Assembly (NCBI RefSeq): GCF_000949475.1
Contig: NZ_JRHC01000004.1
Span: forward strand, 124,001-188,000
Reading direction: 5' to 3'
DNA length: 64,000 nucleotides
Origin: Draconibacterium sediminis
GTDB taxonomy: Bacteria > Bacteroidota > Bacteroidia > Bacteroidales > Prolixibacteraceae
Shown here: piece after piece, positions 1 to 8,054 of the stretch
Layout: the number at the start of each line of letters is the position of its first letter
Numbering within the stretch: position 1 is the stretch's first letter
Notes under the pieces: model-generated
Database searches by the model: none
What the model was told of the DNA's origin: nothing
Seen by the model: only the letters and a program-made list of their open reading frames with translations
Translations under genes and position numbers: made by a program

Positions 1-468
1 GTACTTGTCGGCCAGTTTTGTAAGCAGGCGAGATTCGTAAACCGAGTGAGTTAATGGCTTTTGCACATAAACGTGTTTACCCATTGTAATGGCATGAGCT
101 GCAACAATTGCGTGTGTGTGGTCGGCAGTTGCAACTACTACACCGTCAATGCTGTCACCCAACTCGTCATACATTTCTCTCCAGTCTTTGTACTTTTTGG
201 CGCCTGAGTATCTTTTAAATACAGGTGCTGAGTACTTCCAGTCAACATCACATAAACCAACGATGTTTTCCGACTCCAGGTTTTTCAAGTTAGCAAAACC
301 CATACCTCCAACACCAACACCGGCAATATTTAGCTTGTCGCTTGGTGCTTTATGACCAAGGCCTGCTACTGCGTGGCGCGGAACAATTGTAAATCCTGCA
401 GCTGCAGCTGCTGTTGTACCAAGAAATGCTCTTCTTGATACAGATGTCATTTTTGATTTTTCCTCCAT
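1..468 (-). CDS. Gfo/Idh/MocA-family oxidoreductase, N-terminal part (truncated by window edge)
   Basis: This is the first 156 codons of a gene that runs off the left edge. The N-terminus has a Tat signal (SRRAFLG followed by an Ala-rich stretch, then VPRHAVA), so the protein is probably exported folded. The Rossmann fold follows: NIAGVGVGGMG binds the nucleotide, LCDVD ends beta-2, and VVVATADHTHA and the conserved EKP-equivalent lysine region (GKHVYVQKPLTHS) are typical of the family. Usual length is about 400-470 aa, so roughly two thirds is missing here. The start at 468 gives MEEKSKM; 450 (MTSVSRR) is an equally possible start. Tat-exported Gfo/Idh enzymes in Bacteroidota usually act on sugars or glycosides; the substrate cannot be told from this part. 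Confidence 0.9.
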   Translation of the reverse strand, partial: MEEKSKMTSVSRRAFLGTTAAAAAGFTIVPRHAVAGLGHKAPSDKLNIAGVGVGGMGFANLKNLESENIVGLCDVDWKYSAPVFKRYSGAKKYKDWREMYDELGDSIDGVVVATADHTHAIVAAHAITMGKHVYVQKPLTHSVYESRLLTKLADKY

Positions 469-777
469 AACAATATTAAATTTAATCGGATAGGTATTAA
501 ATATTCTTGAAATATATTCCAAAAAAACGGTTAAATATAGTGATAGTTAAGTGCTTTTCAATAAAGAATGTTGAGAAACAAGTGTAAAAACGAAAATAAA
601 CCGACACCCGGACGAGCGGTATTTTTAGTTCGCGGAAACGAATAATCTTCAACATCAGCGGTTTACTGCTTCTTGTATAGCTTTTGTCTATTTCGCTTAA
701 AAAAAATCAATTTGACACGAGCTGTATTTCAATTTACATTTGCATGTAATCTTTAAAAAATAAAAAACGAAAAAATC
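469..777. other. Intergenic region between the divergent oxidoreductase and ahpC
   Basis: About 310 bases without a gene. The right end carries the ahpC promoter (listed separately). A 7-bp inverted pair, TAAACCG at 597-603 and CGGTTTA at 659-665, brackets the middle; it could be chance. No clear -7 box was found for the leftward gene and no reading frame of interest was seen. Confidence 0.5.
711..742 (+). promoter_or_regulatory. Bacteroidota-type promoter of ahpC-OsmC
   Basis: TTTG at 711-714 (-33 element) and TACATTTG at 735-742 (-7 element, consensus TAnnTTTG) are separated by 20 bases, the spacing expected for the primary sigma factor of Bacteroidota. Transcription should begin near 748, giving an A-rich untranslated leader of about 30 bases before the ATG at 778. 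Confidence 0.75.
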
Positions 778-1302
778 ATGAAATCAGTAGGAGATAAATT
801 TCCAAAGTTTAAAAAAACTGCAGTATTAGCAGATAACCAATTCGGAGAAGTAACATCAGAGGATCATAAAAAAGCAGGCAAGTGGATGGTAATCTACTTC
901 TACCCGAAAGACTTTACTTTTGTATGCCCAACCGAAATTGTGGAGTTTAACAACAACCACGCAAAATTTGAAGAGTTAAATGCTGAGTTATATGGTGTAT
1001 CAACCGATACTGCCGAGGTTCACCTGGCATGGAAATCGAACGACCCGCGTTTGGCCAATCTTACCTATCCGTTAATTGAAGATACTTCTAAGTCATTGTC
1101 CAAAAAATTGGGTATCTTACAACCTGGAAGCGTTGCTTACCGTGCTACGTTTATTGTTGATCCTGAAGGAATAATTCAGTGGGTAAACTGTAACAACGAT
1201 GCTACAGGCCGTAACGTTGCCGAGGTATTAAGAGCTTTGGAAGCTACTCAAAATCCTGGTTTAACCGGTTGTAACTGGCAACCAGGAGACAATACACTAT
1301 AG
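778..1302 (+). CDS. ahpC: Peroxiredoxin, AhpC/TSA family (alkyl hydroperoxide reductase subunit C)
   Basis: A 174-aa 2-Cys peroxiredoxin that reduces hydrogen peroxide and organic peroxides in the cytoplasm. The peroxidatic cysteine is Cys50 in DFTFVCPTEI, the family signature with the conserved Pro and Thr. The likely resolving cysteine is Cys165 in TGCNW near the C-terminus; Cys138 (WVNCNN) is an additional cysteine. The length is that of short AhpC proteins. A strong primary-type promoter lies just upstream, and an OsmC-family peroxidase follows 26 bases downstream, so the two form a peroxide-defence operon ending at the terminator at 1784. No ahpF-type reductase is present in the window, so the electron donor must be encoded elsewhere. 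Confidence 0.95.
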   Translation: MKSVGDKFPKFKKTAVLADNQFGEVTSEDHKKAGKWMVIYFYPKDFTFVCPTEIVEFNNNHAKFEELNAELYGVSTDTAEVHLAWKSNDPRLANLTYPLIEDTSKSLSKKLGILQPGSVAYRATFIVDPEGIIQWVNCNNDATGRNVAEVLRALEATQNPGLTGCNWQPGDNTL

Positions 1303-1328
1303 AAAGTAAAACTTAAAAGCTAGAAATT

Positions 1329-1754
1329 ATGTCAGTAAGAAAAGTAAACTCAGTTTGGAACGGAACTCTTAAAGAGGGAAAAGGAAATATGAACATCACC
1401 GGTTATAGCGGGCCGTTTACTTTTGCATCGCGTTTTGAAGATGGAAAAGGAACCAACCCCGAAGAACTGGTAGGTGCAGCACACTCAGGTTGTTACTCAA
1501 TGTTTTTAGCAGCTCTTATCAGCGGCGAAGGATTAACACCTGAAAGCGTTGAAACAGAAGCAGCCGTTACGCTTGGTCAGGTAGATGGCGGACCAGCCAT
1601 AACCAACATTAAATTAACCAACGTAACAAAATGCGAAGGTTTGTCGCAAGAGAAATTTGACGAACTTGCAGCTGCGGCTAAAGCAAAATGCCCGATTTCG
1701 CGTTTGTATGCCGGCGGTACTGCCGAAATTGAATTAGACGCAAAATTGGTTTAA
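1329..1754 (+). CDS. OsmC-family peroxiredoxin
   Basis: A 141-aa protein of the OsmC/Ohr family, which detoxifies organic hydroperoxides using two cysteines. Both are present: Cys55 in AAHSGCYSM (the conserved helix cysteine) and Cys121 in KAKCPISR. The SRFEDGKGTNPEELVGAAHSG segment is typical of the OsmC rather than the Ohr branch. It follows ahpC by 26 bases with no promoter between them and is followed directly by an intrinsic terminator, so the pair is very likely co-transcribed. Cytoplasmic, with no signal peptide. Function as a thiol peroxidase is from family knowledge. Confidence 0.93.
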   Translation: MSVRKVNSVWNGTLKEGKGNMNITGYSGPFTFASRFEDGKGTNPEELVGAAHSGCYSMFLAALISGEGLTPESVETEAAVTLGQVDGGPAITNIKLTNVTKCEGLSQEKFDELAAAAKAKCPISRLYAGGTAEIELDAKLV

Positions 1755-1783
1755 AAGAGAAAGTTATAATTGCATATATAGAA

Positions 1784-1808
1784 GGAGTCAGAAATGACTC
1801 CTTTTTTT
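1784..1808 (+). terminator. Intrinsic terminator of ahpC-OsmC operon
   Basis: GGAGTCA (1784-1790) pairs with TGACTCC (1795-1801) around a GAAA tetraloop, followed by seven T residues (1802-1808). It lies 30 bases after the OsmC stop codon. Confidence 0.9.
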
Positions 1809-1838
1809 ATGGAAATTATCGAGCAGACAGCATTTCAT

Positions 1839-1874
1839 TACCCATCCTCTTACCCATCCTCTTACCCATCCTCT
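1839..1874. repeat. Three tandem copies of a 12-bp unit
   Basis: TACCCATCCTCT occurs three times in exact tandem (1839-1850, 1851-1862, 1863-1874), with a partial fourth unit (TATCCT) after it. It lies between the ahpC-OsmC terminator and the 3' end of the LytTR regulator gene. Together with the region to 2060 it is non-coding; slippage during replication is the simplest origin. Confidence 0.85.
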
Positions 1875-1972
1875 TATCCTTCCCCGCAAGCAAGGAAGGA
1901 CGATTGGTCGGTCGATTTTTGAGCGTTCAGATCAATTAATGAGCCAATTGTTGTTTGAAATGGAGGCTGATC

Positions 1973-1998
1973 GTCTCTCCATTTTAGAAGGGAGAGAC
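1973..1998. repeat. Inverted repeat downstream of the LytTR gene
   Basis: GTCTCTCC (1973-1980) and GGAGAGAC (1991-1998) are perfectly complementary around a 10-base loop. It lies 60-90 bases past the stop codon of the leftward regulator gene (2061). There is no T-run on the leftward strand, so it is not a classical terminator; it could protect the 3' end of that mRNA. A CA-rich run lies at 2028-2039. The rest of 1809-2060 shows nothing I can name. Confidence 0.5.
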
Positions 1999-2060
1999 AG
2001 GAGAGAGGGTAAAGAGTCTGCAAATTGCACACACACACAGCCATTTTTCTTCGTCGATAT

Positions 2061-2813
2061 CTACTGATCCATCCAGCGCTTAAAACCCGAAACCTTATCG
2101 CGGCTAACGATAACATCTTCGTCCAGCTCGGCAGCCAGTTTTAGCTTTAATCGGGTAGAGGAGTAGCCCACAATTTCGTTAATACAGTTAATGTTTACCA
2201 GGTAATTACGGCTAATGCGGAAGAACTGATCGGGGTCGACCATTTTTTGCAGCTGATCGAGCGAAAAGTCGAGATCGTAGGTTTTGCCTTCCATGGTTTT
2301 TATAAATGTGCTGCGCTCCTGCACAAAAAAGCAGCAGATCTTACTCACCTGGATGGACTGAAAACGGTTACCGATTTTAATAAAGAACCGCGACTTGTAA
2401 GTTCTCGACAACTGCTCGATCACTTTAGCCACCTTGTCTTCCAACAGTTGGTGCTGACCATATAACTCCGTGTATTTCTCCATAGCCGAGCGCAAAGCTT
2501 CCAGCTCGATGGGTTTTAGCAGGTAATCAACGCTGTTTACTTTAAAGGCGCGAATGGCGTATTCGTCAAAAGCAGTGGTAAAAATTATTGGAGCTTTTAT
2601 TTCCAGCTCATCAAAAACTTCGAACGAAAGTCCGTCGTCGAGCTGAATGTCCATAAAAACCAGATCGGGAGCAGGATTCTCAGCAAACCAGTTCACCGCT
2701 TCTTCCACCGATTCCAACACCGCAAGTACCTCCGCTTCCGGGGCGATGGTGTGTAACTGCTGCATCAGCTTTTCAGCAGCAAAGTGCTCGTCTTCTACAA
2801 TTACTACCTTCAT
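2061..2813 (-). CDS. LytTR-family two-component response regulator
   Basis: A 250-aa regulator with a receiver domain (about 1-120) and a LytTR DNA-binding domain (about 145-245). The phosphoacceptor is Asp55 in VFMDIQL; the acidic pair is in VEDEH, the conserved Thr in IFTTAFDEYA and the Lys in YLLKP. The C-terminal domain has FFVQERSTFI, the HxS-equivalent FRISRNYLVN and VSRDKVSGFKRW. It overlaps the stop of the upstream kinase gene by 4 bases (2810-2813, ATGA), so translation is coupled and the two form a cognate pair. Targets are unknown; no direct-repeat LytTR site was identified with confidence. Confidence 0.93.
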   Translation of the reverse strand: MKVVIVEDEHFAAEKLMQQLHTIAPEAEVLAVLESVEEAVNWFAENPAPDLVFMDIQLDDGLSFEVFDELEIKAPIIFTTAFDEYAIRAFKVNSVDYLLKPIELEALRSAMEKYTELYGQHQLLEDKVAKVIEQLSRTYKSRFFIKIGNRFQSIQVSKICCFFVQERSTFIKTMEGKTYDLDFSLDQLQKMVDPDQFFRISRNYLVNINCINEIVGYSSTRLKLKLAAELDEDVIVSRDKVSGFKRWMDQ

Positions 2814-3868
2814 TTGCTCTGGTTATTCAGTTTTAATGGCACTTTCACAATAAATTCATCAGCAGTCTCCTGTATTTCCACTTCGCGGTTAAGGATGAGT
2901 TTGCAACGTTCGTTCAGGTTTTTTAAGCCAATTTTCGATGAGGTGGCCAGTTGCATACGTTGGCGTAGGTCGTTACGCACCACCAGTTTGTCCATTCCTT
3001 CAAAATGAATGGTGATGAGCAATGGCTCTTTGCGTGTGGCAACGTTGTGTTTTATGGCGTTCTCAACCAGCATTTGTAACGACACCGGGATGATCTTCGC
3101 GGTTCCTGTTTCTTCAAAATCGATTTTGAGCTCTATTTTCTCGCCGTCGCGAATTTTCTGTAGGTAAAAAAAGTCTTTTACAAATTCCATTTCGGCAGCC
3201 AGCGGAACGAGGTCTTTCTCCTGATTCTCGAGCACGTATCGGTACACGGCCGAAAGTTTATGAATAAATTTATCCGACAACGCGGGATCGGAACTTACCA
3301 GCGACGACAGCGTGTTTAAACTGTTGAACAGAAAATGCGGATTCACCTGCGTTTTCAGTGTCTCGTATTGAAAAATAAGCTTCTCTTCCTTTAGTTTCTG
3401 CATGCGTTTAACGGTGTCGGCCCATTGCGTGTAGAAAAAGAAGAGGGCACCCACGGCAAAACCAATTCCGGCAGCGGTTAAAAACGATCGCAACTCGGCA
3501 TGCATAAGGCTGGGGATAAACTCCGAAAATGGCGCTCCGCCACGCCAGAAGTGCCATGCGAAAAGTGTCAGGAACAATGCTGAGGCAATAAGCAACACCG
3601 TAAAGTAAAAGAGCACCAAACGGATGATGGTTTTCCTTATCGCACCCGGTGTATCTGGATCGACCGACTTGAAAAAACGATTGCCCAGGTACAGGAACAG
3701 CTCCAGCTGGATAAAAGTTAGCAGTACCATGTTCCACAAGCCTTGCAACGCGATACGTTGAAATAGCACCAGGCTAAAAACGATGCTGATGGCAACTGCA
3801 CCTGCCAGGATAGCCACGTGCTTGAGCACTTGTTTTTTTGTTTGTTTATGTAGTTGAAAGTTTGCCAT
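2810..3868 (-). CDS. LytS/YehU-type sensor histidine kinase
   Basis: A 352-aa membrane kinase. About four hydrophobic segments lie at 16-38, 46-64, 80-106 and 130-150. They are followed by a short coiled linker (VKRMQKLKEEKLIFQYETLK) and the His_kinase domain with phosphoacceptor His178 in QVNPHFLFNSLN. The ATP-binding domain has the N-box VENAIKHN and a late SSKIGLKNLNERC segment. It has no large extracytoplasmic sensor, so the signal is probably sensed in the membrane. The response regulator gene follows with a 4-base overlap. The start at 3868 (MANFQLHKQ) precedes the first membrane segment with no better alternative. Confidence 0.92.
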   Translation of the reverse strand: MANFQLHKQTKKQVLKHVAILAGAVAISIVFSLVLFQRIALQGLWNMVLLTFIQLELFLYLGNRFFKSVDPDTPGAIRKTIIRLVLFYFTVLLIASALFLTLFAWHFWRGGAPFSEFIPSLMHAELRSFLTAAGIGFAVGALFFFYTQWADTVKRMQKLKEEKLIFQYETLKTQVNPHFLFNSLNTLSSLVSSDPALSDKFIHKLSAVYRYVLENQEKDLVPLAAEMEFVKDFFYLQKIRDGEKIELKIDFEETGTAKIIPVSLQMLVENAIKHNVATRKEPLLITIHFEGMDKLVVRNDLRQRMQLATSSKIGLKNLNERCKLILNREVEIQETADEFIVKVPLKLNNQSK

Positions 3869-4254
3869 GGTTTCGGTTTATGAAGATAATAAAAAACTGT
3901 TTCTGAAAAACACTTTGTAAGGCAGCCGGTCAATTACGACCGGCCACCTGTAATCTCAATAATCAGATCAAAAGAAAAATTGTTTTCATGGTTTCGTTTT
4001 CGTTGGTTCAAAGATGCAGCAAACATTGTTCTTCCGAAAAAAAGAATTGCTGAGTGGGTGAATTTGGGGTACGAATGGGAAAGAGAAAGTCACTAGTCAC
4101 TAGACATTAGCCAATAGTTATTCTTTGGTGGTTCCAATGACTGATGACAAGTGACTTGTTCTGTTGCTAAACATAAGCCCACATCCCACCATTAATGCAA
4201 CCTTTTTCTACTTTTAATCATCTAAAAATCAAAAACATATTAAATCTAGCCGTT
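3869..4254. other. Divergent intergenic region, LytS kinase versus lipoprotein pair
   Basis: About 385 bases separating leftward and rightward genes, so it must hold promoters for both. I found no full TAnnTTTG box. On the leftward strand CATCTTTG (4007-4014) is one base off the -7 consensus. Short repeats of the type AGTCACTAGTCAC at about 4088 and GTGACTTG at about 4150 are low complexity and have no assigned role. Confidence 0.4.
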
Positions 4255-4989
4255 ATGAACTTGCATAAACTCATAAAACTTATTCCATTTATTTGTTTGG
4301 TGTTTCTTTTTGCTTGCGACAAAGAAAATGAATGGCCCGAATTAGTTATTAATGTGCAACTGATTGATGAAAATGAAAATGCCAGTGATGATCATTCCGG
4401 TGTTGCGATTACCTTAACAAGGGGGGAAGAGCAATTTAACGGTGTAACCGATTCAAACGGAGATTGCGTGTTCCCCGATTTCCCATATGGTATTTTTGCT
4501 GTAGAACTCGAAAAAAATGGCTTCGTAACGTTTGATACTTATCCAAAGCTCACATATCATATCAACGACAGAGTAAATACATTTTCATACAAGATGAATG
4601 AAGTACCTCAGTACAGAATAGAACTCGACAGTATAACCAAGCCCGAGGACGGTGAATGGTCTAGAATGTTTGCATACGGAAGAATATATAATATGAAAGA
4701 CCAACCTCCATCTTATTATCATGCAATTGCGTATTTTAATACAACAAATGACGTTTCGAAGGACAATTATTCATTTTTTCATTATGCAGGTATCTTGCTC
4801 GATGAGGTTGTAGGAGATACCCGCGAGATATGGATTACAAACTATGCATATGGGTATTTAATTCCGGAGAATACAGAAACATTATATGTTCGTTTGTATC
4901 CATGTGCAAAGTATTTTGATTGGGGAACAATACGCGACGAGGCGCTTGGAGAGCCATCAGAAGTTTTCGAATGGGTAATACCAAATTAA
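4255..4989 (+). CDS. Lipoprotein with N-terminal CarboxypepD_reg-like domain, function unknown
   Basis: A 244-aa lipoprotein. The SPII signal is MNLHKLIKLIPFICLVFLFA with Cys21, followed by DKENE. The frame is open 20 codons further upstream (4195), but that extension precedes the signal peptide and is rejected. Residues about 30-115 look like a carboxypeptidase-regulatory-like beta sandwich (GVAITLTRGEEQFNGVTDSNGDCVFPDFPYG). The rest is rich in Tyr and Trp and resembles no family I can name. The next gene, also a lipoprotein, follows after 28 bases, so they likely form a two-gene unit. Location is probably the outer membrane. Confidence 0.8.
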   Translation: MNLHKLIKLIPFICLVFLFACDKENEWPELVINVQLIDENENASDDHSGVAITLTRGEEQFNGVTDSNGDCVFPDFPYGIFAVELEKNGFVTFDTYPKLTYHINDRVNTFSYKMNEVPQYRIELDSITKPEDGEWSRMFAYGRIYNMKDQPPSYYHAIAYFNTTNDVSKDNYSFFHYAGILLDEVVGDTREIWITNYAYGYLIPENTETLYVRLYPCAKYFDWGTIRDEALGEPSEVFEWVIPN

Positions 4990-5017
4990 GTTATAGAACG
5001 AATTAAACCACTACCAA

Positions 5018-5932
5018 ATGAAAACAATAGCCATAAATTGCACATCCTTATTTTTTCTGTTGGTGTTATTCTTTGCTGCAGGTTGCAGCAAAGACGAAAA
5101 TGATATTAACGAAAATCTTACTGATGGATTTTCTATTACATCAAATGGCGAAGTTATTTTAACGCATAATGATTTTGAATACTACGATTATTCCGCTCAT
5201 CTGATTTATTTAAAAGATAGTAAGTCGTTTGCTGAGGATTTTGAAAACCTTGGAGAATTTAAAGTTCATGCAAATGGAGAGGAAATTTACAGCGGTGAAA
5301 CCTGGCCCGGTTATTCGTCTTCGATGCCTATCGGTCCGATAATTAATACCCATCCTTCTTTTTATGGCGACAATATCGTTTCAATTGGATTTATGCTCTT
5401 CCTCGATACCTTGGGTAACTTTTTACCTGATCCACGCGAAGATGAAAGAATTGTTGAGGCACTGCAAGAGTTTGATCAGTTTCATGCCGGGTTGAGTTGT
5501 GAAATTACATCCGTTGAGTATGTATCTTCAACTAACGTAACAGTTAAGCTACTGCTAAAAAATAACGACGATTTCAATTACTATTATATCGATCCTGAAA
5601 AAACCGGGATTGGCCTGTTTCACTATTTTACAAATGGGTTATACATCCGGAATTTCAGTACTTATGATCTGTATGAACATAAAATTGAGACAGTTTCGGC
5701 CGATCCATGGAATAGCTGGGATTTAGATTGGTTATCAGTTATTAATGGTAATCAGAGCAAAGTAATTACAATTAGCTATAGCAATTATGAAGCTGTACCA
5801 CCGGGGCAATACAAAGCTACTTTTGAATTTCCCGGGCTAGGTTTTCAGGTTAACAAAGAAGATATTAATCAAGATAATGGCCAGATTTGGTTGGGCAGCC
5901 TGAGAATGCAGAAGGAGATTACGATACAGTAA
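5018..5932 (+). CDS. Lipoprotein of unknown function
   Basis: A 304-aa protein with a clear SPII signal (MKTIAINCTSLFFLLVLFFAAGC, lipid-attached Cys23, then SKDEND). The mature part is acidic and beta-rich with many Tyr/Trp residues (ETWPGYSSSMPIG, DPWNSWDLDWLSVINGNQSK, PPGQYKATFEFPG). The last of these resembles the closing strands of an Ig-like or BACON-type domain, but this is only an impression. It is the second gene of a lipoprotein pair with the gene at 4255. I do not recognise the family and assign no function. Confidence 0.78.
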   Translation: MKTIAINCTSLFFLLVLFFAAGCSKDENDINENLTDGFSITSNGEVILTHNDFEYYDYSAHLIYLKDSKSFAEDFENLGEFKVHANGEEIYSGETWPGYSSSMPIGPIINTHPSFYGDNIVSIGFMLFLDTLGNFLPDPREDERIVEALQEFDQFHAGLSCEITSVEYVSSTNVTVKLLLKNNDDFNYYYIDPEKTGIGLFHYFTNGLYIRNFSTYDLYEHKIETVSADPWNSWDLDWLSVINGNQSKVITISYSNYEAVPPGQYKATFEFPGLGFQVNKEDINQDNGQIWLGSLRMQKEITIQ

Positions 5933-6013
5933 ATTCTACAGATGGCAGACTTTGCGGACTACTCTATCATGTATCAGGTCTTTGGCCCTCTATTTATGTA
6001 GTGAAACAGACCA

Positions 6014-6057
6014 GGGGCAACGCCCCGGCACGTTAAAGCATCGTCCGTAAGGGCGAT
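6014..6057. repeat. Two adjacent small hairpins, REP-like appearance
   Basis: GGGGC (6014-6018) pairs with GCCCC (6022-6026). ATCGTCC (6040-6046) pairs with GGGCGAT (6051-6057) around GTAA, a GNRA-type tetraloop, with one G-T pair. The two lie between a lipoprotein gene and the terminator shared with deaD. GC content is higher than in the flanks. They look like short palindromic repeat units; no second copy exists in the window. Confidence 0.4.
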
Positions 6058-6080
6058 GATTGTGTTATAAATTAAAGCAT

Positions 6081-6115
6081 AAAAAAATCCGGTCTCAAAA
6101 AAGACCGGATTTTCT
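6081..6115. terminator. Bidirectional intrinsic terminator between lipoprotein gene and deaD
   Basis: ATCCGGTCT (6087-6095) pairs with AGACCGGAT (6102-6110). The stem is flanked by A-run 6081-6086 and T-run 6111-6113, giving a U-tract on both strands. It lies between convergent genes ending at 5932 and 6161. Confidence 0.85.
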
Positions 6116-6160
6116 ATTTCTGAAGCTTGTCGCTTGAAACTTGCGTCTTGCAACTAAAAG

Positions 6161-7873
6161 CTATTTCTTTTTATTCGCTACCTCAATATTCACTTTCTGG
6201 CCTCTAAAACGGGCATTTTTGAAAGCCTTTGTAATTTCTTTCTCGTAGTTCGAGTCGATCTCGAAGAATGAGAAACCTTTCAGCACTTCAATGCTGCCAA
6301 TATCGATACTTTTTCCAGGGGTATTCTGGTTAATCAGATCGATGATTGCACGTTTGTTAACGCCGCTCTTTTTACCCAGGCTAAAGAAGAAACGCGACAT
6401 GTTGCCACCGTTGCCTCTTCGTGCTCTGCCACGATCTCCGCGTTCACGGTCTCCGCCGCGCTCGCGGCTTCCGCGGTCACCACGCTCACGTCCGTCGCGT
6501 CCACCTCTGCGGCGATCGCCACGCATCGATTCTTTTTCGCGCGCCTCGTCAACGTTAATATCCTTCGCGTTTTCGTAGTATTGTAAAAAGCGGTTAAACT
6601 CTACCGATACAAAGTGTTTGATCAGCTCTTCGCGCTCCAGCCATGCCAGTTTTTTGTAAATCACCGGCATAAACTCTGCAATCTGCTCGTTGTTCACTTC
6701 CACTTTTTCCACCCTGTCGATGAGGTTGAAAAGCTGCTTTTCGCAAATTTCTTTTCCCAGCGGAACCGGAATTTTAGTGAATTGTTTGCCCATTTTCTTC
6801 TCCACATCGCGAAGTTTTCCTTTCTCGCGCATGTGAATCAGTGTAATGGAAATTCCTTTTTTACCGGCACGTCCTGTCCTTCCGCTTCGGTGAATATACA
6901 CTTCAGGGTCGTCGGGCAGGTTATAGTTAATAACGTGGGTTAGTTCGTTCACATCCAGTCCGCGTGCAGCCACATCGGTAGCCACCAACATTTGCAGGTG
7001 TTTGCTACGGAAACGCGACATAACGTGGTCGCGCTGTGCCTGCGACAAATCGCCGTGCAATGCGTCGGCATTGTATCCGTCCTGCATCAGTTTGTCGGCC
7101 ACATCTTTAGTTTCGGCACGTGTACGGCAGAAAATAATCCCATAAATGTTGGGGTTAATATCGGCAACACGTTTTAATGCAATGTAACGGTCTTTGGCGT
7201 GTACCAGGTAGTAGTTATGCTCTACGTTTTCAGCGGCAGTGTTTCTTTTGCCCACTGTAACTTCGTGCGGATCGGCCATGTATGTATTGGCAATTCGTAC
7301 GATCTCTTTTGGCATTGTAGCCGAAAACAACAGTGTTTGTTTTTCTGCCGGAGTATCTTTCAAAATGGCATCAAGGTCGTCCTTGAATCCCATCGAAAGC
7401 ATTTCATCGGCCTCGTCGAGCACCAACCACTGGATTTCGTTTACTTTTAATTTACTCCTTTTTATCAGGTCGAGTGTACGGCCCGGTGTTCCCACAACGA
7501 TTTGGGCACCACTCTCAAGCTCTTTAATCTGTTTCCTGATATCGGAGCCGCCATACAAAGTGGCAATCTTTGCTCCTTTAATATTCTTCGAGAAATTCTC
7601 AAGGTCTTTTGCTATTTGTAAAGCAAGCTCGCGTGTCGGACTAAGTATTAAAGCCTGTGGGGCTTTTACCGAACAATCGAACTGCTGAACAATGGGTAAG
7701 CCAAATGCCGCTGTTTTTCCCGTTCCTGTTTGTGCCAAGGCAACCATATCCTGGTCGTTTTCCAGTAGAAACGGAATTGTTTGTTCCTGGATTGGCGTGG
7801 GATTCTCAAAACCAAGTTCCTGGATCGCCCCCAGGATTTCGGCTTTTAACCCCATTGTTTCGAATAAACTCAT
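6161..7873 (-). CDS. deaD: DEAD-box ATP-dependent RNA helicase, DeaD/CsdA type
   Basis: A 570-aa cytoplasmic helicase that remodels structured RNA and ribosome assembly intermediates, typically important at low temperature. All core motifs are present: Q motif GFENPTPIQ, Walker A AQTGTGKT, PTRELALQ, GTPGR, DEAD, SAT, ARGLDV and HRSGRTGR. After the helicase core comes an Arg/Gly/Asp/Glu-rich low-complexity linker (about residues 440-490). A C-terminal DbpA-type RNA-binding domain (MSRFFFSLGKKSG to INIEVANKK) is also present. The start is placed at MSLFETMG; the frame opens two codons earlier (MIM). A leftward -7 box lies at 7896-7903, about 25 bases upstream, supporting this start. Confidence 0.95.
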   Translation of the reverse strand: MSLFETMGLKAEILGAIQELGFENPTPIQEQTIPFLLENDQDMVALAQTGTGKTAAFGLPIVQQFDCSVKAPQALILSPTRELALQIAKDLENFSKNIKGAKIATLYGGSDIRKQIKELESGAQIVVGTPGRTLDLIKRSKLKVNEIQWLVLDEADEMLSMGFKDDLDAILKDTPAEKQTLLFSATMPKEIVRIANTYMADPHEVTVGKRNTAAENVEHNYYLVHAKDRYIALKRVADINPNIYGIIFCRTRAETKDVADKLMQDGYNADALHGDLSQAQRDHVMSRFRSKHLQMLVATDVAARGLDVNELTHVINYNLPDDPEVYIHRSGRTGRAGKKGISITLIHMREKGKLRDVEKKMGKQFTKIPVPLGKEICEKQLFNLIDRVEKVEVNNEQIAEFMPVIYKKLAWLEREELIKHFVSVEFNRFLQYYENAKDINVDEAREKESMRGDRRRGGRDGRERGDRGSRERGGDRERGDRGRARRGNGGNMSRFFFSLGKKSGVNKRAIIDLINQNTPGKSIDIGSIEVLKGFSFFEIDSNYEKEITKAFKNARFRGQKVNIEVANKKK

Positions 7874-7895
7874 AATCAATTTTTTAAAGTGGCCG

Positions 7896-7903
7896 CAAAG
7901 GTA
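7896..7903 (-). promoter_or_regulatory. -7 box for deaD
   Basis: On the minus strand this reads TACCTTTG, a perfect TAnnTTTG match 23 bases upstream of the deaD start codon. No TTTG was seen at the expected -33 position, so the assignment rests on the -7 box and its location. Confidence 0.5.
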
Positions 7904-8054
7904 TTCTTTTTATTTGTATTTCAGAGGTTTATAGCTTGTTGTTTCTTAAATTTAACTTTGGGTGTTCGCTTTGTATAGATCACACAGAAAATCTGGGGGA
8001 TAGCAATTTCAGGTAATGCAGAGTTAATCGGCTTTTCTGCCTGCCGGCGGTCAA

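Noticed and set aside
4085-4165. AGTCACTAGTCACTAG-like repeats upstream of the lipoprotein pair, considered as an operator
   Set aside because: The units are low complexity, unevenly spaced and not aligned with any promoter box.
7239-7688. Long open frame opposite deaD
   Set aside because: It lies antisense to a strongly conserved helicase, with no promoter or recognisable product; similar antisense frames over polA and the efflux pump were rejected for the same reason.
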